Source: DATGFK01 sp040007395 (GTDB lineage: Bacteria; Chloroflexota; Anaerolineae; Aggregatilineales; UBA2796). From it: a stretch of DNA of 26,893 nucleotides. The translations under genes and the position numbers were made by a program. The notes under the pieces were generated by a model that worked only from the letters and a program-made list of their open reading frames with translations, was not told where the DNA came from and ran no database searches. This document shows positions 1 through 7,468 of the stretch, piece after piece (within the stretch, counting starts at the first letter, position 1; every line of letters begins with the position of its first letter). The stretch spans positions 1 through 26,893 of the forward strand of contig JBDTVG010000287.1 in NCBI GenBank assembly GCA_040007395.1. The letters run 5' to 3'.

Positions 1-71
1 ATCGGCAGGCAAAAGCTGTCGATATTCTTTAGCGTGAGTTTAATGTGAGGGGCAGGCATTGTTGCGTTCAT
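1..71 (-). CDS. Possible gene start running off the left edge (partial)
   Basis: An open frame on the minus strand begins with ATG at 71 and reads without a stop to the window edge, giving 23 residues (start MNATMPAPHIKL). An AAGGA-type ribosome binding site lies 9 bases upstream of this ATG, and a second in-frame ATG follows at 59. Only the extreme N-terminus is inside the window, so neither family nor function can be assigned. It would be divergent from the glycosyltransferase at 432. A short open frame with a good Shine-Dalgarno can arise by chance, so this is tentative. Confidence 0.35.
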   Translation of the reverse strand, partial: MNATMPAPHIKLTLKNIDSFCLP

Positions 72-422
72 TAATGTCAATCCTTGTGCGTTCACACCCT
101 AAGGTATGGATAATTTCAATTACATTTCATTTCGTTTATAGCCTAGTTATGCCACACTCAGATTACGTTGCTGATTACATTCGTTCATGCGCCTCCTAAC
201 AGGTGCCTAACAAAATAGCGTTATATTGTTTGTGTGAAACCGTTAGGGTTTGTAAGGTAGGGGTGCAGCGTAGATAAACGTCGGCGAAATTACCGTGCAT
301 TTACCCTGCAATTGCCCCGTTTTGGCCTTTAAGGTAGACTCCCAAATGGTTCTGAGCAGGTGAATAGTACGCAAAAATTGGCTACCCTGATCTTCAACAT
401 TGTCCTTCATAGCCCATAGTGA
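72..422. other. Intergenic region upstream of the first glycosyltransferase
   Basis: About 350 bases without a convincing gene on either strand. It contains a short direct repeat (CCTAACA twice, near 197-214) and AT-rich patches, but I see no clear sigma-70 promoter and no strong hairpin. It probably carries divergent promoters for the partial minus-strand gene and the plus-strand glycosyltransferase. Confidence 0.4.
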
Positions 423-431
423 GTGATCTTA

Positions 432-1532
432 ATGAACAACCCTTCGATTCTTTTTCTTATCGGACAATTAGCGCGTGGTGGTGCTGAACAGCAGCTTTAT
501 ACCTTGCTTTCTAATGCGAAGTTTAATGCGACGGTCATTTCGTTTTCACAGGGCGGTCAGTGGGCCGACCCAATCCGCAAGGCTGGCTACGAGGTCATCG
601 AACTGGAGCGCAAGGGCAGTTTTGAGATTCGCCGCGTGCAGCAGGTGATGTACTACATTCGCACGCTTAAGCCCGACATTGTGCATCTGTTTCTGGATGG
701 TGCCGGCGGCTTATACGGCAGACTAGGCGCAATGTTGGCAGGACATCCGGGGTTTGTCGTCTGCGAGGGCAATGTCCCGACCTTTCACCCGCGCTGGTTT
801 CAAATGCTGCTGCCAGTGCTTAACTTACATCCCAAAGCCATCGCCTGCAATTCGGATGCCGCCCGCGACTATCTCGTTGAACACCACATGGTCGATCCGA
901 AGAAAACATCGGTGATCTACAATGGGCTGGACATTGATAAGTTCAAACGAACGCTTACAACGACGTGGCCTTGGCCTGAGTCGTGGCGCGGCAAACCTAT
1001 CATCGGCACAGTCGCACACCTTACGCCGAACAAAAGCCCCGACGTATGGGTACAAGTTGCGGCAGAAGTTCATAAGCGCTGCCCGGATGCCCGCTTTGCC
1101 TTTATCGGTGAAGGATCGCTGCGTCCCGAAGTTGAAGCGCTGGCAGCTTCACTCGGCGTAACCGACATTATTTCGCTGATCGGTGAGCGCAAGGACGTTC
1201 CCGAACTTTTGAAGACCTTCGACATCTATCTGATGACTTCAAAGTTTGAAGGAATGCCCAACGCCATTGGCGAAGCGATGGCCTGTCGGCTGCCGTGCAT
1301 CGTCACGGATTGCGGTGGCTGCCGCGAGATCGTCCATGATGGCGACACAGGCTATGTTCTGCAAGTCGGCGATGTCCAAGGCATCGTAGATCGCGTCGTG
1401 ACCCTCTTGGAAAATGACGAACTGCGGCAAAATATGGCACTCAAGGGTGAAGCACAGGTCGAACCTTATAGTCTCGCGCACATGGTCGAAAACTATAGCA
1501 ACCTGTATCAATCCGTTTTGAGCAAACGCTAA
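432..1532 (+). CDS. GT4-family glycosyltransferase
   Basis: Retaining GT-B glycosyltransferase of family 4, expected to transfer a sugar from a nucleotide donor to a growing surface glycan at the cytoplasmic face of the membrane. The N-terminal half starts with the typical LARGGAEQQ loop. The C-terminal half has the donor-binding region, with IGTVAHLTPNKSP and then SKFEGMPNAIGEAMA, which holds the EX7E-type glutamates, and PCIVTDCGGCREIV. There is no membrane segment or signal peptide. Length (366 aa) is normal. ATG at 432 is preferred over the in-frame GTG at 423; neither has a strong Shine-Dalgarno. A second GT4 gene and a polymerase/ligase-like gene follow, so a polysaccharide role is well supported, but sugar specificity cannot be read from the sequence. 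Confidence 0.9.
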   Translation: MNNPSILFLIGQLARGGAEQQLYTLLSNAKFNATVISFSQGGQWADPIRKAGYEVIELERKGSFEIRRVQQVMYYIRTLKPDIVHLFLDGAGGLYGRLGAMLAGHPGFVVCEGNVPTFHPRWFQMLLPVLNLHPKAIACNSDAARDYLVEHHMVDPKKTSVIYNGLDIDKFKRTLTTTWPWPESWRGKPIIGTVAHLTPNKSPDVWVQVAAEVHKRCPDARFAFIGEGSLRPEVEALAASLGVTDIISLIGERKDVPELLKTFDIYLMTSKFEGMPNAIGEAMACRLPCIVTDCGGCREIVHDGDTGYVLQVGDVQGIVDRVVTLLENDELRQNMALKGEAQVEPYSLAHMVENYSNLYQSVLSKR

Positions 1533-1541
1533 ACGAATACA

Positions 1542-1644
1542 TTGACCCCTATCCCCAACCCTTTCCCCGCAAGCAGGGAAAGGGAGTCATACCCAGAAAA
1601 AAAGTCCCTCCTCGCTTGCGGGGAAGGACTTAGGGTAGGGTCAA
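1542..1644. repeat. Long imperfect inverted repeat, probable REP-like element or terminator
   Basis: The left arm begins TTGACCCCTATCCCC and runs to about 1575. The right arm (about 1613-1644) ends GGGTAGGGTCAA and is its imperfect reverse complement. CCCCGCAAGC on the left pairs with GCTTGCGGGG on the right. An inner hairpin (CCCTTTCCC / GGGAAAGGG, about 1559-1584) is nested in the left part. The structure follows the first glycosyltransferase stop by ten bases and could terminate transcription. Its purine/pyrimidine-biased arms resemble dispersed intergenic repeats in Chloroflexota-like genomes; that resemblance is an impression, not a search result. Confidence 0.65.
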
Positions 1645-1707
1645 TTGACTTTTCCTACCGTTTTAAAGATCCTTGCCTAAAGTTCGGGTTCTCAGGAGAA
1701 ATCGCCG

Positions 1708-3012
1708 TTGCCACACTCTGATCTCCCCAAGCCACACCGCGTGCTGTATGTCGTGTCGCGCTTCCCATCGTTGACCACGACCTTCACTACCAACGAAATG
1801 GCGGGGATCGCGGCGGAAGGAGTTGACGTTTTCGTCGCGCCTATCTGGAAGCCGCTGCCAGATACGAAACCACATGATGTGGAAAAGCCATTCCTCTCGA
1901 AGATTGTCTCTGAGGAATTGACCTCGCCGCAGCTATGGATCGGCGTGCTACGTGGCTTGCTCCGACGACCCCAAGTATTATGGGTGATCCTGACGTTGGT
2001 TCCCGATCATCTACAGTCGATCTATTTGTTCCTGAAACTGCTGGTGGCGCTACCCAAAGGGATCTATTTGGGGTGGTGGTGTTCGCAAAATGGCGTAGAT
2101 CATATCCATGCTCATTTTCTCACCTCGCCCACAACGGTAGCCTTGCTAGCCTCGGCGACCAGCCAGATCCCCTACTCGTACACCGCCCATGCGTTTGACA
2201 TCACTTCCCGCGACCCCAAAACGGTCAATGGTTCAGTAGTCGAGAAGTGTTTGCGAGCCGCATTGGGCGTGACGATCTCCAACTACAACCGCCGCTATAT
2301 GCTCCAACGCTGGCCCAAGATCGAAAAAGCCAGCCTTGAAGTCGTGTATAACGGGCTGGATACAAGTTTGTTTGAGCCAGTGAAGCGAGCGCCCTCACAA
2401 GAGTCTGCCGCCGATAAACAGCAAGCGTGGCGGGTGCTTTCGGTTGGCAGATTGACTGCTAAAAAGGGACACGATTATTTGATCAAGGCGGTGGCGAGTT
2501 TACGCAGCAAGGGCTTAGACTTCCGGCTGGACATTTTTGGCGACGGCGAATTGCAAGCCCCTTTGCAAGCCCTGATCGATTCACTTGGTGACGACTGTCG
2601 CCAGCATATCCAGCTTCGTGGGACGCTGCTGCAAGAGAATCTTGTCAACGAGTATGAACAAGCCGATATGTTCGCGCTGGCTTGTGTGCAGGTTGCCGAC
2701 GGCGATATTGACGGTCTGCCCACTGTCCTGATCGAAGCGCTGGCGATGGAAGTGCCAACAGTTTCTACTGATCTTTCGGGTATCCCAGAGATCGTTCAGG
2801 ATCATGTTACGGGCTTGTGCGTGCCTTCGGGCGAGGTCGAACCACTGGCGGATGCGTTACTGTGGATGGCACAGCATCCCGACGAAGGCAAAGCGATGAG
2901 TCGTCAAGGTCGCCAACTTGTCCTAGAACGCTTTGATCGGCGCAAGAATGCGGCACAGCTTTTGGCCTTGTGGCGCAATCTGCCAGATCCTTCTACTCAA
3001 ATGGCTAAGTAA
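1708..3012 (+). CDS. GT4-family glycosyltransferase (WcaL/colanic-acid type)
   Basis: Cytoplasmic GT-B glycosyltransferase, 434 aa, typical of GT4 enzymes used in exopolysaccharide or O-antigen assembly. Visible signatures are YVVSRFPSLTTTF near the N-terminus, HIHAHF and TAHAFDI in the acceptor domain, VVYNGLD and SVGRLTAKKG at the domain junction, and DGLPTVLIEALAMEVPTV in the donor-binding domain, containing the EX7E glutamates. The start is TTG at 1708, supported by AGGAGA about eight bases upstream. It lies beyond the inverted repeat at 1542-1644 and in the same direction as the first glycosyltransferase, so the two may be separately transcribed. The sugar donor is unknown. Confidence 0.9.
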   Translation: MPHSDLPKPHRVLYVVSRFPSLTTTFTTNEMAGIAAEGVDVFVAPIWKPLPDTKPHDVEKPFLSKIVSEELTSPQLWIGVLRGLLRRPQVLWVILTLVPDHLQSIYLFLKLLVALPKGIYLGWWCSQNGVDHIHAHFLTSPTTVALLASATSQIPYSYTAHAFDITSRDPKTVNGSVVEKCLRAALGVTISNYNRRYMLQRWPKIEKASLEVVYNGLDTSLFEPVKRAPSQESAADKQQAWRVLSVGRLTAKKGHDYLIKAVASLRSKGLDFRLDIFGDGELQAPLQALIDSLGDDCRQHIQLRGTLLQENLVNEYEQADMFALACVQVADGDIDGLPTVLIEALAMEVPTVSTDLSGIPEIVQDHVTGLCVPSGEVEPLADALLWMAQHPDEGKAMSRQGRQLVLERFDRRKNAAQLLALWRNLPDPSTQMAK

Positions 3013-3054
3013 TGACAATATACATTTGAAGTCTGATGGAAAGGACGAACAACA

Positions 3055-3360
3055 ATGGGATGGGCAACATTCGCAATTGAGGCGCTCAAACGGGGCGAGA
3101 CCGTAAATATCAAGCCGCATGGGCAATCTATGCGTGGCAAGGTTAATGATGGCGATACAGTAACCCTTGAACCTGCCGATCCTGCCAAACTTACTGTCGG
3201 CGATATTGTACTAGTGCGGGTCAAAGGCAACATCTTGCTGCATCTAATCAAGGCTATTAATGGTGAACGATTCCTCATTGGAAACAATCGTGGCGGTACT
3301 AACGGTTGGGTCGGGCATAACTGCATCTATGGTATCGCGACGAAAGTTGAGCCAAAGTGA
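3055..3360 (+). CDS. Mini S24/S26-fold protein (SipW-like Ser-His type)
   Basis: 101-residue protein resembling the catalytic core shared by LexA-type (S24) and signal-peptidase (S26) proteins. GQSMRGKVNDGD (residues 23-34) holds the nucleophile-position Ser25. VGDIVLVRVKG (48-58) matches the second conserved box. LLHLIK has His63 where bacterial enzymes have the general-base Lys and where SipW/ER-type signal peptidases have His. A late NNRGGTNGW segment follows. There is no signal peptide or membrane anchor, which is unusual for a signal peptidase, and no DNA-binding domain as in LexA. An AAGGA ribosome site precedes the ATG by about nine bases. It sits between a glycosyltransferase and a polymerase/ligase gene. 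Whether it is a protease, a self-cleaving factor or a non-catalytic relative is unknown. Confidence 0.7.
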   Translation: MGWATFAIEALKRGETVNIKPHGQSMRGKVNDGDTVTLEPADPAKLTVGDIVLVRVKGNILLHLIKAINGERFLIGNNRGGTNGWVGHNCIYGIATKVEPK

Positions 3361-3429
3361 GCTTTGCCTCAATAGGTCATTGCTTGCAATAACTGACTCA
3401 TTCTTAGCAATGGTTAATGCGGTTTTGGC

Positions 3430-3458
3430 TTGTTAATTCCGGCGTTGTCCCTTATAGT
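3430..3458 (+). promoter_or_regulatory. Candidate sigma-70 promoter of the ligase/polymerase gene
   Basis: TTGTTA (3430-3435) and TATAGT (3453-3458) are separated by 17 bases, giving an expected transcription start near 3465. The promoter lies inside the longest open reading frame of the next gene, which is one reason to prefer the internal ATG at 3522. Confidence 0.45.
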
Positions 3459-3521
3459 GTTAACAGGAGTGATTCGACCCACTTGGGGTTTAGGTTGCCA
3501 GCTTTCGGGGAACGACAAACG

Positions 3522-5033
3522 ATGCAGATTACACAGCAATCACTAAAACAGCAGCTAGACAACCTTTTATTTTCTCGATCAAGCATGTTTTGGCCTGCGG
3601 TGATCGTCATCGCTGGCGCACTTGGCTTGGGTTTGCTAGCCGGAATCGGTGGTCCAGTGCTGGTCGGCACAGCGCTAGCGGTGCTGGTTGGCGGTGGTCT
3701 GACGCTTGCCCTGTCAATCCTGATTATCCAAAAGCCCTATTTAGGACTGGTTACAGTCCTTGCCAGTTTGCCCGTGCAAACACAGTACCCTGACATCCCG
3801 GCGGTCACGTCGATTTTGTCATTAATCGGGTTTCTCACGATTGCGGGTTATCTGGTGCAAAATCGGTTCAAAATTCGGCTAACGACAGGGTTTCGCCCGC
3901 CCCTCAAGATCGGGTTGCTTTTCCTCATCTATATCTTTGTGACCAATCCCCACGCCGCGTTGTTTTCCGAAGATCGCAATTGGGTGTGGACCTACTTACA
4001 ACTGCTGATCATGGTCTGGTTAGCGGCTGAGCTGCTGCCGCCTGAGACGCATAAAACTTTGATGATCTGGTATATTTTCTTTTCCTGTCTTTCCTCAGCG
4101 ATAGCCATTCCTACGGCGAAGATCGGCAGTTCGATCTATACATCTGGGCGGGCAGCGGGGCTAACTGCTAATGCCAATGAGGGATCGATGTATATGGTAT
4201 TTGCCCTCATGTTTGCGATCTACCTAAACAAGCACAAAGTCTGGCGCTGGTTTAACCTGATCTTCCCGTTAGTTGCTATACTGCTGGTGCTAGGGGTAGT
4301 GGTTACGGTGTCGCGGACTGGCTTTATGGTGATGGCGATCAGTCTGGCGCTATGGTTTATCCTTGTGCCGCGTTCGCCCACGCCGCCGTTCAGGGATCTC
4401 ATCAAACATGCGATCATCTCCGTGCTGAAGATGTCATGGATTCCGGCGATCTTGCTGGTTGCGATATTGGCGATTCCGTCTAATTACTGGAGCGTGCTTA
4501 CTCAGTCCGTCATTGATCTAATGAAGGGTGAGAGCACCCGTAACGATACCTCTATCGTGCGCCTTGAGCTTTGGAATAGCGCTTTCCACATGTGGCAAGA
4601 TTATCCATTGTTTGGAGTGGGGGTAGGGCAGTTTCAATTCGAAAATAAATATTACATCAGCAGGGCGTTTGCTCTCTACGGGGATCGGGTGGCCCACAAT
4701 ATGTATGTGACGATCCTTGCTGAAAATGGTGTCGTTGGCTTTGGCATCTTTATAGCGTGGCTGGCTTCGATTGCTCTCGAATTGTGGCATACCTTACGCG
4801 CCGCACGGGATAAAGATATTATGTCGTTAACTGCCGTCTGGTTGATTGTGCTGGCAGGTTTCCTATTTATGGGAACAACGATTACGATTCAATACTACAA
4901 ACCGTTATGGATCACCGCCGGAGTCAGTATGGCGCTGTCAAACTATGTGCGTCGCCAAAACGCCCAGAGTAAAGCGTTGGCGGAAACGTCGACAGAGTTG
5001 TTGACTTCACAAAGCTTGCCCGTCAAGGGGTGA
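3522..5033 (+). CDS. O-antigen ligase/polymerase-like membrane protein (Wzy/WaaL superfamily)
   Basis: Multi-pass inner-membrane protein with roughly ten to twelve hydrophobic segments. A larger loop carries the RLELWNSAFHMWQDYPLFGVGVGQF motif region, which is characteristic of the Wzy_C (O-antigen ligase/polymerase) family, followed by AHNMYVTILAENGVVGF. Such proteins polymerise lipid-linked repeat units or transfer glycan to an acceptor on the outer face of the membrane. ATG at 3522 (503 aa) is chosen over ATG at 3417 because GGGGAA lies about nine bases upstream and a promoter lies within the extension; the longer form would add 35 poorly conserved residues. The gene converges with the beta-helix gene, with only 24 bases between stops. 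Polymerase and ligase cannot be separated on sequence alone. Confidence 0.85.
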   Translation: MQITQQSLKQQLDNLLFSRSSMFWPAVIVIAGALGLGLLAGIGGPVLVGTALAVLVGGGLTLALSILIIQKPYLGLVTVLASLPVQTQYPDIPAVTSILSLIGFLTIAGYLVQNRFKIRLTTGFRPPLKIGLLFLIYIFVTNPHAALFSEDRNWVWTYLQLLIMVWLAAELLPPETHKTLMIWYIFFSCLSSAIAIPTAKIGSSIYTSGRAAGLTANANEGSMYMVFALMFAIYLNKHKVWRWFNLIFPLVAILLVLGVVVTVSRTGFMVMAISLALWFILVPRSPTPPFRDLIKHAIISVLKMSWIPAILLVAILAIPSNYWSVLTQSVIDLMKGESTRNDTSIVRLELWNSAFHMWQDYPLFGVGVGQFQFENKYYISRAFALYGDRVAHNMYVTILAENGVVGFGIFIAWLASIALELWHTLRAARDKDIMSLTAVWLIVLAGFLFMGTTITIQYYKPLWITAGVSMALSNYVRRQNAQSKALAETSTELLTSQSLPVKG

Positions 5034-5057
5034 TTTAGGGCTTGGTGGCGGTTTTGA

Positions 5058-6248
5058 CTAATGCGATTGGTAGGCTCCCAGATCGAAAGGCGCATCCTTT
5101 GGGCGGGAGATGCCATCGAAGTCGTCCTGAACTTCGGGGAGAATAACTCCTGCTTGGATAGCGGGACTATCCGGTTGAAGGTGAAAATCCAGCGAGTCGG
5201 CATTTACAAACAGTGGATCATCGGTTAAGTTGTGGTCGCTGACAGTGTTCTTACCGCGATCTTCAAACGTTGTGCCAGTGGCTTGAAAGATCACATTGTT
5301 TTTGATAGTGGCGTTATGGCTGTCCTCACCGATCCACAGGCCATAATCTTGGTTATCATACAAGGTATTGTTATAAATTTTCTCATCGGTTGCGCCCGTA
5401 TCGACGGCGATGCCAATCGGATTGTCCCAAATGAGATTGTTATACACGAGACTACCCTTGCCCGTGTAGACTCCAATGCCAATCCCGCGATGACCTATTC
5501 GAGCATTGCTGAAGGATCGGTTATTGCGGATGATGTTGTCGTTGTTGCTGCCGCCGTACATGTGAATGCCCCAGCCAGCATTGCGGTAAAAAGCACTGTT
5601 TTCAACGAGAATGTGGCTACCCTGAATATAGATCCCATGATCGAAGTCGGATTGACCATTATCATGTACTGATAGGTTGATAAACTCTAGGTATTCACAT
5701 AGGTCAGAAACGAGAATGCCCTGACGTGGCGCATTTTTGATTTCTGAATTCATGATCCTGATGTGATGAGGGTTGGGATCACCTTTGCTTAATTGAAACT
5801 TTATTCCGTCAATATTGGCGTTTGTGGCATCCATGATAAACCCATCGACAATGATGTAGTGTTGATTGAAGCCAAAAGTAAATACCCGCTCCGCTCCATG
5901 ATTAGGTCTGATCGTGACCTTATCGCCCGGAAACGTTTTGAGTGTTACAGGGCTGTTCCATGAGTCGCCGCTGGGAATGTCGCCATCGAATGTTTCCGCA
6001 TAGACCCCGGCTTTGACCAACAGGGTATCGCCGGGGATCAGCACGCTGACCCCTTTCGTGATCGTGCGAAAAGGCTCCGCTTCGGTTCCTGCCGCCGAAT
6101 CTTTACCGGTGGTGGCTGTGTAGTAAACGTGAGGTGGATTAGCTTGTCCAGTCAAATGGATAGAGCCGCTGTTTCCCAAAAACACGATGCACACTGATGC
6201 AATCATAAGAGCAGACCGACGGTTGAGCAGTGTAAGGATCGATAACAT
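5058..6248 (-). CDS. Exported right-handed parallel beta-helix protein (DUF1565-like)
   Basis: Predicted secreted or surface protein of 396 aa. A signal sequence or anchor (about residues 14-32, LMIASVCIVFLG) is followed by a DUF1565-type opening (YYTATTGKDSAAGTEAEPFRTI, then GDTLLVKAGVYAE). Many short coils of pectate-lyase-like type follow, rich in NN, N-I and G-I-x-V steps (IIRNNRSF, LVYNNLIWDN, KIYNNTLYDN, TIKNNVIF). Such proteins bind or cleave polysaccharides, which suits the neighbouring polymerase/ligase and glycosyltransferases. The start at 6248 is preferred over GTG/ATG positions up to 6395 because AAGAGG lies seven bases upstream and the signal sequence begins there. Lyase, epimerase or plain carbohydrate binding cannot be told apart. 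Confidence 0.85.
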   Translation of the reverse strand: MLSILTLLNRRSALMIASVCIVFLGNSGSIHLTGQANPPHVYYTATTGKDSAAGTEAEPFRTITKGVSVLIPGDTLLVKAGVYAETFDGDIPSGDSWNSPVTLKTFPGDKVTIRPNHGAERVFTFGFNQHYIIVDGFIMDATNANIDGIKFQLSKGDPNPHHIRIMNSEIKNAPRQGILVSDLCEYLEFINLSVHDNGQSDFDHGIYIQGSHILVENSAFYRNAGWGIHMYGGSNNDNIIRNNRSFSNARIGHRGIGIGVYTGKGSLVYNNLIWDNPIGIAVDTGATDEKIYNNTLYDNQDYGLWIGEDSHNATIKNNVIFQATGTTFEDRGKNTVSDHNLTDDPLFVNADSLDFHLQPDSPAIQAGVILPEVQDDFDGISRPKDAPFDLGAYQSH

Positions 6249-6443
6249 GTGTGCGCCTCTTATCTCTACAGCATCGTTTACCTCGCCGCCCGTGAAACGC
6301 GGACGGTGAATAGTGTATAAGGTTGGGTGACGGGAGACTGATATACGGTTTCTAGTCAATCTATCATATCTGGCAAGCCAGTCAGATGCAATCAAAATCC
6401 GAAAAATATCTGTAAAATTTACCGCAGGGTTAGATCCAAAAAC

Positions 6444-6483
6444 AAGACACTTCTGAGTTAAAAATTTAACTCAGAAGTGTCTT
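6444..6483 (-). terminator. Perfect 19-bp palindromic hairpin, terminator of the YtxH gene
   Basis: A perfect inverted repeat of 19 bp per arm (AAGACACTTCTGAGTTAAA) with a two-base AA spacer. It lies 39 bases beyond the stop of the minus-strand YtxH gene. Read on the minus strand the stem is followed by GTTTTTGG, as in an intrinsic terminator. No T-run follows on the plus strand. The stem is unusually long and exact for a terminator. Confidence 0.75.
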
Positions 6484-6522
6484 ACAATTGTTCGACTTAT
6501 TATCGAGTCTAGACGGTGCTGG

Positions 6523-6810
6523 CTAGCGTAGCTCACCGATCCGGTCATCAACCTTTTTACGCAGGTCGGCAAACTCTTTTTCGAGCCGCTTCAAGGTTGG
6601 CTCTACAGTGTCGCGTCCGTTGTTCAAGCTGCCTTCGACAGAATGAACCAAATTCTTACGGGTTTTCTCACCTGAGTTGGGAGCCAGCATCAACGCCAAT
6701 ACCGTGCCAATGCCTACCCCCAAGAGCAAATAAATAATTGTGGAAGCGGCTCTGTCGCGGGCTGCCTTTTCCTCGGCTTCACGGCTGTAGTAGGTGCGTG
6801 TACTATCCAT
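6523..6810 (-). CDS. YtxH-like small membrane-associated protein
   Basis: Small protein of 95 aa. A short acidic/basic N-terminus precedes one hydrophobic, glycine-rich segment (IIYLLLGVGIGTVLALMLAP, about residues 22-41), then the YtxH hallmark APNSGEKTRK, then a charged, probably coiled-coil tail (LEKEFADLRKKVDDRIGEL). Family members are associated with general stress responses in Gram-positives; the biochemical role is unknown. ATG at 6810 is chosen over GTG at 6825 because GAGGA sits eight bases upstream. It lies downstream of the GlsB/YeaQ-like gene on the same strand, and the pair suggests an envelope-stress function. A palindromic terminator follows. Confidence 0.8.
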   Translation of the reverse strand: MDSTRTYYSREAEEKAARDRAASTIIYLLLGVGIGTVLALMLAPNSGEKTRKNLVHSVEGSLNNGRDTVEPTLKRLEKEFADLRKKVDDRIGELR

Positions 6811-6861
6811 TGTATTTGTCCTCACTGCTTTAACATTTCATTGAAAAATTCATTGATATAA

Positions 6862-6920
6862 GGGCGTTGTATCGTGAGCAAAGACTACTAGTCCACGATA
6901 CAACACCCCTCGTTGAGGGT
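6862..6920 (-). terminator. Nested hairpins between the GlsB-like and YtxH-like genes
   Basis: Two overlapping stem-loops. GGGCGTTGTATCGTG (6862-6876) pairs with CACGATACAACACCC (6894-6908) over 15 positions with one mismatch, which is a G-U wobble in minus-strand RNA. Next to it CCCTC/GAGGG forms a small hairpin around 6906-6919. No clear T-run follows. They may attenuate readthrough from the upstream minus-strand gene or protect an mRNA end. Confidence 0.5.
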
Positions 6921-6957
6921 TTAAGCCTACCCAAAACCTTAATCTGCTAAGACAACC

Positions 6958-7224
6958 CTATACAGCGGCACGAGTGCCTGTAATGAGGCGAAGCAGACCA
7001 AGCAGGACTACGGCTCCGATAAATGAAACCAGCAAGCTGTAAACGTTAAAGCCAGTCACACCCGGCGCACCAAGTTGGTTAAACAGGAAGCCGCCGATAA
7101 ACGCACCGACGATGCCCACGATAATATCCATAATCACACCCTGACTGGTTCGCATCACGACACTTGCCAACCAACCAGACAATGCACCGATAACCAACCA
7201 CGCTAGCCATCCCATTGTATCCAT
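6958..7224 (-). CDS. GlsB/YeaQ/YmgE-family stress membrane protein (transglycosylase-associated)
   Basis: 88-residue hydrophobic protein with three predicted membrane segments (about 5-24, 30-50 and 60-82). The family pattern is clear: GWLAWLVIGALSGWLAS, then VMDIIVGIVGAFIGGFLF, then a third segment LLVSFIGAVVLLGLLRL. Members are small inner-membrane proteins induced by general stress; no enzymatic activity is established. An AGGGA-type ribosome site lies about eight bases before the ATG at 7224. It is the first gene of a minus-strand pair with the YtxH-like gene and is divergent from the cyclophilin gene. Confidence 0.85.
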   Translation of the reverse strand: MDTMGWLAWLVIGALSGWLASVVMRTSQGVIMDIIVGIVGAFIGGFLFNQLGAPGVTGFNVYSLLVSFIGAVVLLGLLRLITGTRAAV

Positions 7225-7348
7225 GTTATTTTCCCTTTTCCTGAACTGAAAGTACCGAGTGGTACAACATCACAATTTATAGTCTCAAGATACAACGGTG
7301 CACCTAAAAAAGTCCCAAAAGCGTCTCAACAAAGTCTCAATAGATCCG

Positions 7349-7385
7349 GCAATTGACACTCCTAAGCGACTCCTGCATCAATTGC
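7349..7385. promoter_or_regulatory. Inverted repeat with a -35-like box in the divergent intergenic region
   Basis: GCAATTGA (7349-7356) and TCAATTGC (7378-7385) form an 8-bp inverted repeat with a 21-base spacer. The left arm overlaps a perfect TTGACA (7353-7358). No good -10 is found at 16-18 bases, so the promoter itself is uncertain. The arrangement could be an operator for the cyclophilin gene at 7469. Confidence 0.3.
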
Positions 7386-7468
7386 CATACAGATAATGCC
7401 GCCCTAGACCCTTTCGCTCCTAGCGGTTAGAATTAGCCTGCGTAGAAATTAAGGAAATCAATTCAAAC

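Noticed and set aside
5232..5672. 146-codon plus-strand frame inside the beta-helix gene
   Set aside because: It is antisense to a clearly recognised beta-helix protein, and its composition reflects the repetitive coils on the other strand.
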